Shown piece after piece: positions 41,954 through 48,615 of a stretch of DNA of 48,615 bases; within the stretch, counting starts at the first letter, position 1; each line of letters starts with the position of its first letter. Under the pieces are notes generated by a model, which was not told the origin of the DNA, did not search any database, and worked only from the letters and a program-made list of their open reading frames with translations. The translations under genes were made by a program, and so were the position numbers. The stretch is from Nanosynbacter sp963540705 (lineage in GTDB: Bacteria; Patescibacteriota; Saccharimonadia; Saccharimonadales; Saccharimonadaceae), in NCBI GenBank assembly GCA_963540705.1, contig CAUTQX010000002.1, positions 1 through 48,615 of the forward strand. The letters run 5' to 3'.

Positions 41954-42676
41954 ATGAACGATCGACAAATTGCCCAGCTTGAAACAGTAAAGACCAAAGT
42001 TCGCCAATTACTTGGTGGCGATACTTCGGGGCATGCTGATGATCATGTCGAGCGAGTAGCGTTGTTGGCAGAGCGTTTTGCTAGCGAATGCAGCGAATCA
42101 GTGAACCTGCGAGAGGCTCTGTTGACGGCTTGGCTGCATGATGTTGATGATTATAAATTAGTCGGCAAAACACAGGCAGAAAAATTGACGAATGCAGTAG
42201 ATATTATGGCGCAGGCAGAGGTTGATGATGATTTAAGTCAGGCTGTGTTAGAAAATATTGCGGCGATTGGTTATAGCAAACGGCTGAACGGCAAGCAGCC
42301 GCAGCGGCTGGCGGGAAAATTGGTGTCTGACGCTGATATGTGTGATGCTATTGGCGCGGTCGGCATTGAGCGAGCGTTGGTTTATGCTTGTCATCATGGT
42401 GGGCGGATTTTTGATCCTAAAGTTTGGCCGAATGTCAATCTGGCGGCGCACGAATATAACGCTGATGGCAATACGCATGATACTGACGGATTTATCAATC
42501 ACTTCTTTGAGAAGCTGCTGAAATTGAAAGGTTTGATGTTGACCGAGCCAGGACGAGCAGAAGCAGAAAATCGTCATCAAATTATGGTTGATTTTCTTCG
42601 TGCCTATTTCCGCGAGAAGAATGCATCCGAGTGGAGTGAGTTTTTGGAGGAATATTTACGTAGTGTCTGTACCTAG
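41954..42676 (+). CDS. HD domain phosphohydrolase
   Basis: 240 residues. HD-superfamily metal motifs: GHADDHVERVALLA (first His) and LLTAWLHDVDDYKL (HD pair), then DADMCDAIGAVGIERAL (distal Asp), the pattern of YedJ-type hydrolases. The substrate is unknown; nucleotides are typical. Helical throughout. The leaderless promoter fixes the start. Confidence 0.88.
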   Translation: MNDRQIAQLETVKTKVRQLLGGDTSGHADDHVERVALLAERFASECSESVNLREALLTAWLHDVDDYKLVGKTQAEKLTNAVDIMAQAEVDDDLSQAVLENIAAIGYSKRLNGKQPQRLAGKLVSDADMCDAIGAVGIERALVYACHHGGRIFDPKVWPNVNLAAHEYNADGNTHDTDGFINHFFEKLLKLKGLMLTEPGRAEAENRHQIMVDFLRAYFREKNASEWSEFLEEYLRSVCT

Positions 42677-42680
42677 AATA

Positions 42681-42715
42681 TAGACTAAACTTAGTATATT
42701 GGATATTATAGTCTA
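42681..42715. promoter_or_regulatory. Inverted repeat over the promoter of the next gene
   Basis: TAGACTA (42681-42687) and TAGTCTA (42709-42715) are exact inverse copies flanking the AT-rich -10 region (TATTAT at 42704-42709). They could be an operator or a hairpin between the HD gene and the following gene. Confidence 0.4.
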
Positions 42716-42717
42716 GT

Positions 42718-43737
42718 ATGGAAAAGATTTTGAAGATACTTAATACTCGTTTTTGCAAGTTAGCTAAAAATAGTGCCATCGAGAAGCGTGCACACCGATG
42801 CTATCAAAACTCGCTAAGACGAGGCGATGAAGCTGAAGGTGATAAATATCAAAGACTATTTGTAAAGAAATCATTACAATATTTACCGCATCATCTATTA
42901 TTGGCGGTCTCTCATAGAATGCGATTGCGATGGGCTGAAAAAATATTAGACAAATTTGCCAGAAAATATATAATCAAGCCAAAATCAATACGCCAGTTTA
43001 AAGAGTCTGAAATAAAAGAATATCAAAAACTGACGAAAGGCACTCAGTTTTGGCATGGTACCGGCCGTTGGCAACATGGTGAGCACGGTATAACTGATGT
43101 CTTGAAAAGTTTTTGTGATGCTACTGGACTTAAGCCAGTACGTGATGTGTACGCAGTCTTTGGTGGTAGTAATCAACATATCATGCATTCAATTTCAGTA
43201 TGTCGAAGTCGCATGGTAGCACGATCATACGCTGATACGCACGGCGTTGGCTGGAAAGAGAAAAATCGCCATGGTGACGCACTGACCTGGACAGCATATT
43301 ACTACAGTTTGTTTTATGCGCGGTTATTTACGGTCAATGGTATCAAGATGCTGCGTCGCTGGAGAACTTGGCGCAGCTTGTCGCATGATGAGAATGGTGA
43401 CAATACATGGGGCAAGAAAGTGAATACACAGGCGCGTAATGTGTGGGATATTTTTTGTTTAGGTAGTGATATCCCTGCTAACTATCCAATACTCATTGGT
43501 ATTAAGCACCTTGCTTCACAAGTAGAGTTAGAAAAACCAATGCGCTGCTACGAAGCACGTGCGGACAAGCGAATAGCTATTACTGATATTTCGCACATAG
43601 AGGTGCCATATAACAAACAGAAAGAAGTACGCAGATTGTTGCTTGAATATAATATTACTTTGCCAGTTACGAGTATTGAGTTGGGCGAATATGTCAGTGC
43701 ACAGAAATCATTTACCGAGCTACTAGGTTGGCATTAA
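42718..43737 (+). CDS. Unrecognised protein with ADP-ribosyltransferase-like motifs
   Basis: 339 residues, basic, rich in Trp, His and Arg; no family recognised. Residues about 1-95 are helical and charged. From about residue 107 the sequence reads FWHGTGRWQHGEHG, then GLKPVRDVYAVFGG, RSRMVARSYADTHG and, near residue 300, ITDISHIEVPY. An HGT in an early strand, a S/R-x-x-A-x-x-YA segment and a late Glu in a strand is the spacing of the H-Y-E triad of PARP/ART-type enzymes. This is a motif-level hypothesis only. ATG 42718 has TATTAT 9 nt upstream and no SD. It lies in the accessory region beside an HD hydrolase. Confidence 0.65.
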   Translation: MEKILKILNTRFCKLAKNSAIEKRAHRCYQNSLRRGDEAEGDKYQRLFVKKSLQYLPHHLLLAVSHRMRLRWAEKILDKFARKYIIKPKSIRQFKESEIKEYQKLTKGTQFWHGTGRWQHGEHGITDVLKSFCDATGLKPVRDVYAVFGGSNQHIMHSISVCRSRMVARSYADTHGVGWKEKNRHGDALTWTAYYYSLFYARLFTVNGIKMLRRWRTWRSLSHDENGDNTWGKKVNTQARNVWDIFCLGSDIPANYPILIGIKHLASQVELEKPMRCYEARADKRIAITDISHIEVPYNKQKEVRRLLLEYNITLPVTSIELGEYVSAQKSFTELLGWH

Positions 43738-43752
43738 ACCCAATCGCGGCTA

Positions 43753-43914
43753 TTATAAGGTAACTACCAGTTCCTGAAGGTTATCACAATATATATCAAA
43801 ATCAGTATAAACCAGTGTACTGATGTCAAGAGCTTTTGCGTCAGTGAGCGCGGTTGGCTTATCGTTAGCGTATACTAACTTCGTGCGGTTGACCCGATCG
43901 GCGTTTTGTAGTTA
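43753..43914 (-). pseudogene. Gene remnant, HAD-like C-terminal fragment
   Basis: On the minus strand, 53 codons run open from 43914 to TAA at 43755-43753 without a start codon (preceded in frame by TAA). They encode ADRVNRTKLVYANDKPTAL, TDAKALDISTLVYTDFD and LQELVVTL. The ND-K-x3-D-AKAL-IST pattern resembles the end of HAD-type phosphatases. It fills most of the 186-base gap before the DUF488 gene. It is probably a decayed gene. Confidence 0.4.
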
Positions 43915-43917
43915 TAT
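43912..43917 (+). promoter_or_regulatory. Possible -10 box of the DUF488 gene (leaderless)
   Basis: TTATAT at 43912-43917 ends 7 nt before ATG 43924. Weaker than the other boxes, but with the same spacing. Confidence 0.35.
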
Positions 43918-43923
43918 GAAATT

Positions 43924-44271
43924 ATGACAAAGTATAAAATTGAACGGATTTATGAGTCGACTGTATCGGGCGACGATTATCGTGTGCTGGTTGATCGATT
44001 ATGGCCGCGCGGAATCAGTAAAGAACGAGCTGCATTGGACGAGTGGAATAAAGAAATTGCTCCGACTGATGAATTGCGCAAATGGTTCAATCACGATCCG
44101 GAAAAATTCCCGGAATTTTCTCGTCGCTATATAGAGGAATTAGATAATAATCCTGCGGCCGCCGAAGCAAAGAATAATTGGAACAAACAATCTGCAGTTA
44201 CGCTGCTATATGGCGCCAAAGATACGGAACATAATCAGGCAATAGTTCTCAAAAAGTGGCTGGAAGACTAG
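43924..44271 (+). CDS. DUF488 (YeaO-like) protein
   Basis: 115 residues. Family motifs: YRVLVDRLWPRGISKERAALD, WNKEIAPTDELRKWFNHDP, FSRRYIEEL and TLLYGAKDTEHNQAIVLKKWL. DUF488 proteins are widespread single-domain proteins with no settled function. The N-terminal VDRLWPRG and the C-terminal H/N residues suggest a small enzyme. Confidence 0.9.
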   Translation: MTKYKIERIYESTVSGDDYRVLVDRLWPRGISKERAALDEWNKEIAPTDELRKWFNHDPEKFPEFSRRYIEELDNNPAAAEAKNNWNKQSAVTLLYGAKDTEHNQAIVLKKWLED

Positions 44272-44315
44272 TCAATCGCTAGAAGAATGCTTGCATAATT
44301 GGCGTATTTAGATTG

Positions 44316-44321
44316 TAATAT
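44316..44321 (+). promoter_or_regulatory. -10 box of uvrC (leaderless)
   Basis: TAATAT at 44316-44321, six bases before ATG 44327; no SD. Confidence 0.45.
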
Positions 44322-44326
44322 ATTTA

Positions 44327-45904
44327 ATGAATCAAGCATTGCAAGCCAAGCTGAAAACTTTGCCGCGAACGCCCGGCGTTTATTTTCATAAGTCGGCGAG
44401 CGGTGAGGTTATTTATGTTGGCAAGGCGGCGGTTCTTAAAAATCGCGTACGTCAGTATTTTCAAGATTCGCGTGGGCGAGATAATAAAACTATGGCGTTG
44501 GTGGCGGAGATTTATGATACTGATTGGATTGAAACTGAGAGTGAGGTTGATGCGTTGTTTTTAGAGAGCGAGATGATTAAGCGGTATATGCCGCGATATA
44601 ACGTTCTGCTGCGCGACGACAAATCTCAGATGTATGTTCGGATTGATATGAAAAGCGATTGGCCGACGGTCAGTTTTACGCGGAATCCTGCCGATGATGG
44701 TGCAGATTATTTTGGTCCATTTTACAATGGTTTTGCGTTAAAAAAGGCATTACGCTATTTGAGGCGAATTTTTCCATATCTCACTCACCAAAGACGCCCT
44801 GGGCAATCAAAGTTGGATGAAGATTTGGGCTTAAGTCCGAAGATAAGTGATGGTTCGGACGCATATAAAGCTGGTTTGCGTAAATTGATAAGTTATATTA
44901 AGGGAAATCGTAAAGCTATTGCTGTGGAGTTGGAACGTGATATGAAAACGGCTGCGGGGCTCCATGATTTTGAGCGGGCGGCAAGTTTGAGAAATAAGTT
45001 GCGCGCCATGCAAGAGCTTCAGCGACGTGTTATGTTTGGCGATAAGGAATTTTTGGATATTTCAAAAGATAAGGCGCTGGCTGATTTAGCAAAACTACTT
45101 GGCTTGAAAAATATTCCAGTGCGAATTGAGGGTTATGATATTTCGCATATGAGCGGGCGGCAAGTTGTGGCGAGTATGGTGGTTTTTACGAATGGCGCGA
45201 GCGACCGTGCGGAATATCGCAAATTTAAGGTGAGTGAAAAAAACGACGACACTGGAAATATGTACGAGGTGATTTTTAGGCGGCTTGGTGAGCGAAATAT
45301 CAAAAGCTGGGGTCGTCCGGATTTGTTGTTGATTGATGGTGGAAAGGGTCAACTTTCAGCAGCGATTAAGGCGAGGGATGAGCGCGTAATAAAATTGCCG
45401 ATTATTAGCATCGCTAAGCGCGAGGAAGAAATTATTATTCATAAAACTGGCTCGCAAATTGACGTATCGTATATTGAGGAATTGCAAAAATCTATTCATC
45501 GGGATATTGCTATTTATGAGGATGGTGATATATATGTAGTGAATTTGCATCCTACTCAGCGCAACGCCGGATCTCATTCAAGGAATCTACGAGGCTCTGC
45601 TATCGATGACGATTCCAGCCGGGATAATTTTACAAAAAGTTCTATTGCGACGACAGATATTGTCAAGCTTTTCCAGCGGATTCGTGACGAGTCGCACCGA
45701 TTTGCTGTGAGCTATCATACTGCGCTGAAGCGTCAAAATCAGACAAAAAACCAACTGGAAGAAATTCCGGGGATTGGTCCAAAGACGCGTGCGAAATTGT
45801 TGAGGAAATTTGGCAGTGTGAAAAAAATTATTGAGGCGGATTATACGGAATTGCAGGCGGAAGTTGGCGCGAAAAAGGCGAATTTGATTAAACGCTTGTC
45901 GTAA
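44327..45904 (+). CDS. uvrC: Excinuclease ABC subunit C, short form
   Basis: Makes both incisions in nucleotide excision repair with UvrB. 525 residues against about 600 in model bacteria. GIY-YIG domain (about 12-92; TPGVYFHKSASGEVIYVGKA), a UVR-like helix (LHDFERAASLRNKLRAMQ), the RNase H-like domain (about 265-420; GYDISHMSGRQVV, LLIDGGKGQLSAA, RDESHRFAVSYH) and a C-terminal helix-hairpin-helix (EEIPGIGPKTRAKLLRKFGS). It lacks the clear Cys-rich segment between the UVR region and the N-domain, which explains part of the length difference. uvrA and uvrD lie elsewhere in the window. Confidence 0.95.
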   Translation: MNQALQAKLKTLPRTPGVYFHKSASGEVIYVGKAAVLKNRVRQYFQDSRGRDNKTMALVAEIYDTDWIETESEVDALFLESEMIKRYMPRYNVLLRDDKSQMYVRIDMKSDWPTVSFTRNPADDGADYFGPFYNGFALKKALRYLRRIFPYLTHQRRPGQSKLDEDLGLSPKISDGSDAYKAGLRKLISYIKGNRKAIAVELERDMKTAAGLHDFERAASLRNKLRAMQELQRRVMFGDKEFLDISKDKALADLAKLLGLKNIPVRIEGYDISHMSGRQVVASMVVFTNGASDRAEYRKFKVSEKNDDTGNMYEVIFRRLGERNIKSWGRPDLLLIDGGKGQLSAAIKARDERVIKLPIISIAKREEEIIIHKTGSQIDVSYIEELQKSIHRDIAIYEDGDIYVVNLHPTQRNAGSHSRNLRGSAIDDDSSRDNFTKSSIATTDIVKLFQRIRDESHRFAVSYHTALKRQNQTKNQLEEIPGIGPKTRAKLLRKFGSVKKIIEADYTELQAEVGAKKANLIKRLS

Positions 45905-45941
45905 GTTTGGGCGACCAATCGACAATAAAGCATAAATTATA

Positions 45942-45947
45942 TATAAT
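45942..45947 (+). promoter_or_regulatory. -10 promoter of the DUF360 gene (leaderless)
   Basis: TATAAT at 45942-45947; ATG at 45955 is 8 nt after it. An in-frame ATG-like start at 45907 would be upstream of the promoter. Confidence 0.6.
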
Positions 45948-45954
45948 AAGACTA

Positions 45955-46329
45955 ATGAAAAGACAATTTGCAACGTTTTTAATTAGATTAATTCTTAATT
46001 CTGTTGGTATTTGGGTTGCGGTTCGATTACTTGGAAATGAGACTCCTGGCACGACTTCTGCATTGACGTTTATGATAGCAGGGCTGATATTTTCGGTGGT
46101 GAATAGCGTATTGAAGCCAATTGTTACGATTTTAGCTCTGCCAGCAATTCTATTGACCTTAGGACTGTTTACCTTAATTGTGAACGGCTTTATGGTTTAT
46201 ATTTCATTAGCTTTGGCGCCAGGAATTTCTATAACTTTTGCGCACTCAATTATTGCCGGGATTATATTGAGTTTGGTAAACTATATTATAAGTAGCGCGC
46301 TGGTTTTGCAGCGGGAAGAAAAGGAGTAA
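45955..46329 (+). CDS. Small membrane protein of the phage-holin-4_2/DUF360 family
   Basis: 124 residues and four TM helices. FLIRLILNSVGIWVAV, AGLIFSVVNSVLKPIVTIL and LPAILLTLGLFTLIVNGFM are the conserved pieces of this widespread family. Despite the name, members are ordinary chromosomal membrane proteins with no proven lytic role. secG follows one base after the stop; its SD (AAGGAG) overlaps the end of this gene. Confidence 0.88.
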   Translation: MKRQFATFLIRLILNSVGIWVAVRLLGNETPGTTSALTFMIAGLIFSVVNSVLKPIVTILALPAILLTLGLFTLIVNGFMVYISLALAPGISITFAHSIIAGIILSLVNYIISSALVLQREEKE

Positions 46330-46330
46330 T

Positions 46331-46567
46331 ATGTCAATTGATACAATTTTACCGTACGTGACGCTTGGATCTGCCGTACTGATGATTATCGCAATTTTAT
46401 TGCAGCAACGAGGCGCAAGTTTGGGTGCAGGATTCGGCTCGTCTGGGGAATTATTCACTACTCGTCGCGGATTTGATAAAAACTTGTTCGACGTAACTAT
46501 TGTTTTTGCGGTGATTTTTGTGCTATCGATTTTGGCAAGTATGATTTTGCCGGGATTGCAAAAATAG
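46331..46567 (+). CDS. secG: Preprotein translocase subunit SecG
   Basis: 78 residues and two TM helices. LQQRGASLGAGFGSSGELFTTRRG between them is the SecG loop signature. It assists SecYE. SD AAGGAG (46320-46325) precedes ATG 46331. Co-transcribed with the gene before it and the solute-binding protein after it. Confidence 0.93.
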   Translation: MSIDTILPYVTLGSAVLMIIAILLQQRGASLGAGFGSSGELFTTRRGFDKNLFDVTIVFAVIFVLSILASMILPGLQK

Positions 46568-46577
46568 GAGAATAGAT

Positions 46578-48368
46578 TTGAGCTCGGATAATTCGTCATG
46601 GAATCGTTTTGCGCGGCTAAAAGTTTCCAGTAAAGATGTCAATAAGCGTCTGCGTAAGATTGAAAAGGGAAGCTTGCGTCATGCACATAAGTTTGTGACA
46701 TCCAGGCTGGATCGCTTATCTAACGTGCGGCGCCGGGTTTCTGTTTGGATTATCCTAGTGTTGGTGATGATTGGCGCCAGTGCGGTGCAGTGGCATATTT
46801 CTCGCAATTCTTTCACAACAATGGCGTACACTTCTGGCGGATCATATTCTGAGGGTGTATTGGGTCCTTTGGAAAACCTAAATCCGATTTTCGCAAAAAC
46901 CAATGCTGAAAAATCCGCTGCGAAGCTGCTGTTTTCGAGTTTGTATCGATATGACTCAACGGGTAATATTAAGGCTGATTTGGCTGATAGCGTCAGCGTG
47001 AACGATAAAGAAACTGAATATACGGTTAAGCTAAAGAAAGACTTGAAGTGGTCAGACGGGCAAGATTTAACGGTGGACGATGTAATTTTTACATTGAAGT
47101 TATTGGCGAATCCAGAAGTTGGAGCTGAGATATCCGGCTGGAAATCTATAAAATTCGAGAAAGTGTCTGACGATTCGGTGAAGTTTATCCTGCCGTCATC
47201 ATATTCACCGTTTGTCCATGCCTTGACGTTCCCGATTATTCCTAAACATATATTAAAAGACGTTGAGCCGTCGAATTTACGTGAACATGATTTTAATAAA
47301 TCGCCTATATCTAGCGGTCCATTCGCCTTTAGGTTGCTGCAGAATGTAACGAGCGATGGTAGTAAAAAAGTGCTATATTTGCAGTCAAATAGCAATTATT
47401 ATGGCAGCACTCCTAAGTTAGAGCGATTCCAGTTGTACGCGTATCCGACGCAGGATGATATTGCGAAAAGTTTGCGTACGCGAGAAATTACAGGAACTCC
47501 AGAATTGATTTATAACGATCAATCTGCCGAGGTGAAATCTATGTATGCCGCAGAAGCGCATTCTTTGAATAACGGAGTTTACGCGCTGTTTAATAACAAT
47601 AGCCAGTTCTTGCGATCAAAAGCTATTCGTCAAGCTTTGTCGCTCAGTGTTGATACATCCAAGCTGCGCCAATCTTTATCATTGTCTACAGAGGAATTAT
47701 CTGGCCCAACGCTTAACAAATTCCTAGGAAAGAGCTCGAACTCTGCTAGCTATGATGTTAAGAAAGCGAAATCTCTACTTGATGCTGAGGGCTGGAAGAG
47801 TGTGAATAATGTTCGTCAGAAGGGAAATGACAAGTTAAAACTCAACGTGGTTGTTTTGAAGAATAGCAATTATGAAAAGGTTGCTAGGTACTTGGCTCAA
47901 GTTTGGTATGACGAACTGAATATAGAATCGGACATTAAGGTTGTCGATCCAAACGATGCCACTCAAAATATTCTTCAGACAGTTTTGCAGCCGCGCAATT
48001 TTGACGTGCTGGTTTATGAGCTATCCTTGGGAGGCGACCCCGATGTCTACGCCTATTGGCATTCTTCGCAGGCAACCAACAATGGTTTGAATTTCTCCAA
48101 TTACAATAACGCAATAGCGGACGATGCTTTGGAGAGCGGTAGGTCAAAGATTTCAGCTAAGCAACGTGCTGATCGCTATGCGAAGTTCACTGCTGTTTGG
48201 CAGGCGGATGCTCCAGCGATTGCCCTATATCAGCCGAAGTTCGATTATATTCATATCCGTAATGTTAAGGCGCTCGACGCAAGTACCGAAGTTGTCAATC
48301 CCGTTGATCGCTATGTTGATGTTCAATATTGGGCGACAGAGAAAAAGTCCGTTTACAAAACCCCGTAA
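46578..48368 (+). CDS. ABC transporter substrate-binding protein, peptide/nickel type (SBP_bac_5)
   Basis: 596 residues. A basic cytoplasmic N-terminus of about 50 residues, one TM helix (about 57-75) and then an OppA/DppA-type family 5 binding fold: SAAKLLFSSLYRYDSTG, YTVKLKKDLKWSDGQDLTVDDVIFTLK, FPIIPKHIL, SGPFAFRLL and AIRQALSLSVDTSKLRQ. It is tethered by a TM helix instead of the usual lipobox. TTG 46578 is preceded by SD TAGGAG (46565-46570). It probably captures host or environmental peptides; permease and ATPase genes are not in the window. Confidence 0.9.
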   Translation: MSSDNSSWNRFARLKVSSKDVNKRLRKIEKGSLRHAHKFVTSRLDRLSNVRRRVSVWIILVLVMIGASAVQWHISRNSFTTMAYTSGGSYSEGVLGPLENLNPIFAKTNAEKSAAKLLFSSLYRYDSTGNIKADLADSVSVNDKETEYTVKLKKDLKWSDGQDLTVDDVIFTLKLLANPEVGAEISGWKSIKFEKVSDDSVKFILPSSYSPFVHALTFPIIPKHILKDVEPSNLREHDFNKSPISSGPFAFRLLQNVTSDGSKKVLYLQSNSNYYGSTPKLERFQLYAYPTQDDIAKSLRTREITGTPELIYNDQSAEVKSMYAAEAHSLNNGVYALFNNNSQFLRSKAIRQALSLSVDTSKLRQSLSLSTEELSGPTLNKFLGKSSNSASYDVKKAKSLLDAEGWKSVNNVRQKGNDKLKLNVVVLKNSNYEKVARYLAQVWYDELNIESDIKVVDPNDATQNILQTVLQPRNFDVLVYELSLGGDPDVYAYWHSSQATNNGLNFSNYNNAIADDALESGRSKISAKQRADRYAKFTAVWQADAPAIALYQPKFDYIHIRNVKALDASTEVVNPVDRYVDVQYWATEKKSVYKTP

Positions 48369-48379
48369 TCGGGTATAAT
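48352..48379 (+). promoter_or_regulatory. Promoter of tRNA-Leu
   Basis: TTTACA (48352-48357), 16-nt spacer, TATAAT (48374-48379), 13 nt before the mature tRNA end. It lies at the end of the preceding CDS. Confidence 0.6.
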
Positions 48380-48392
48380 GGTAAGTGGCTAT

Positions 48393-48480
48393 GCGGGCGT
48401 GGCGGAATTGGTAGACGCGCTAGCTTGAGGGGCTAGTGAGCATTGCGCTCGTGGAAGTTCAAGTCTTCTCGCTCGCACCA
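48393..48480 (+). tRNA. tRNA-Leu (GAG)
   Basis: 88 nt including the encoded CCA. Acceptor GCGGGCG pairs with CGCTCGC (one G-U). The anticodon stem-loop CTAGC-TTGAGGG-GCTAG carries GAG at 48427-48429, for leucine codons CUC/CUU. A long variable arm follows, typical of class II tRNA-Leu. D-loop GGTAGACGCGC and T-arm AAGTTCAAGTCTT fit. Confidence 0.95.
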
Positions 48481-48542
48481 AGTAAACTATGATCATTAGT
48501 TGAGTAGATGGCGGTAGTGGTATATTCAAAGAAAATTTAGTT

Positions 48543-48551
48543 TGATATAAT
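48543..48551 (+). promoter_or_regulatory. Extended -10 promoter of tRNA-Cys
   Basis: TGATATAAT at 48543-48551, nine bases before the tRNA. Transcription should start within a few bases of the mature 5' end. Confidence 0.6.
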
Positions 48552-48560
48552 AAAGGCGTT

Positions 48561-48615
48561 GGCGCGTTGGCGGAGCGGTTACGCAGAGGTCTGCAAAACC
48601 TTTTAGACGAGTTCG
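48561..48615 (+). tRNA. tRNA-Cys (GCA), cut by the window end
   Basis: The acceptor 5' strand GGCGCGT, D-arm and anticodon stem-loop (GAGGT-CTGCAAA-ACCTT, anticodon GCA at 48593-48595) are visible. The T-arm and acceptor 3' strand lie beyond the window edge. Confidence 0.85.

Noticed and set aside
48363..48376. CCCG/CGGG hairpin as a terminator after the solute-binding protein
   Set aside because: Four base pairs only, no T run, and it overlaps the tRNA-Leu promoter.
1..48615. CRISPR array, transposase, integrase or prophage
   Set aside because: No regularly spaced direct repeats and no recombinase or phage structural motifs were seen; the DUF360 'holin' name alone is not evidence of phage.

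Overview
The window looks like a piece of a reduced, fermentative, epibiont-type bacterial chromosome, most likely Candidatus Saccharibacteria (TM7; CPR/Patescibacteria). This is inferred from the gene content: glycolytic pyk-pgk-tpiA, actinobacterial-style surface proteins (a resuscitation-promoting-factor-like protein, a LAETG-anchored protein), short versions of AlaRS, MetRS and UvrC, and conserved small proteins of unknown function. No database search was possible. UGA and UAA both act as ordinary stops in the window, so the UGA recoding known from Gracilibacteria/Absconditabacteria does not apply.

Layout. 1-7350: a small membrane protein, then the glycolysis cluster pyk-pgk-tpiA, a membrane-anchored acidic low-complexity protein and a UvrD/PcrA helicase. 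The pgk frame is broken by an in-frame TAA just before its GGGDT nucleotide-binding motif, although the remaining 54 codons stay open and PGK-like. 7350-11190: two tandem G5/DUF348 cell-wall proteins (one with an Rpf muramidase-like domain), then ksgA and a PgeF-type protein, closed by a strong terminator. 11197-12621 (minus strand): a secreted protein with choline-binding-type repeats and Ltp-like helical repeats. 12718-21006: metG-tatD with two small conserved genes; cysteine desulfurase-DUF218-mnmA; rpsP; alaS. 21056-29648: ftsA-(large membrane protein)-ruvX-mltG; a LysM/CHAP wall hydrolase with a long structured leader; obg; exonuclease I. 29767-37000: a BNR-repeat surface protein with a LAETG sorting signal, uvrA, dedA, an ABC exporter. 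36975-38110: a redox operon fur/perR-trxA-cupin with a palindromic operator over its own promoter.

38150-44270 is an accessory region. It holds a NUDIX hydrolase, a nucleotidyltransferase-like protein, two AT-rich and probably imported Firmicutes-like genes (ketopantoate reductase-like, CPBP protease), an HD hydrolase, an unrecognised protein with ADP-ribosyltransferase-like motifs, DUF488, and at least three gene remnants (including a 5'-truncated uracil-DNA glycosylase). 44327-48615 returns to core genes: uvrC, a small membrane protein, secG, a peptide-binding lipoprotein-like ABC component, tRNA-Leu(GAG) and the start of tRNA-Cys(GCA).

A theme over the whole window is promoter design. At least fourteen genes carry an extended -10 box (TGnTATAAT-like) whose last base lies 6-8 nt before the start codon, so transcription should begin on the start codon itself (leaderless mRNAs). 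Genes inside operons and probably imported genes instead have Shine-Dalgarno sites.
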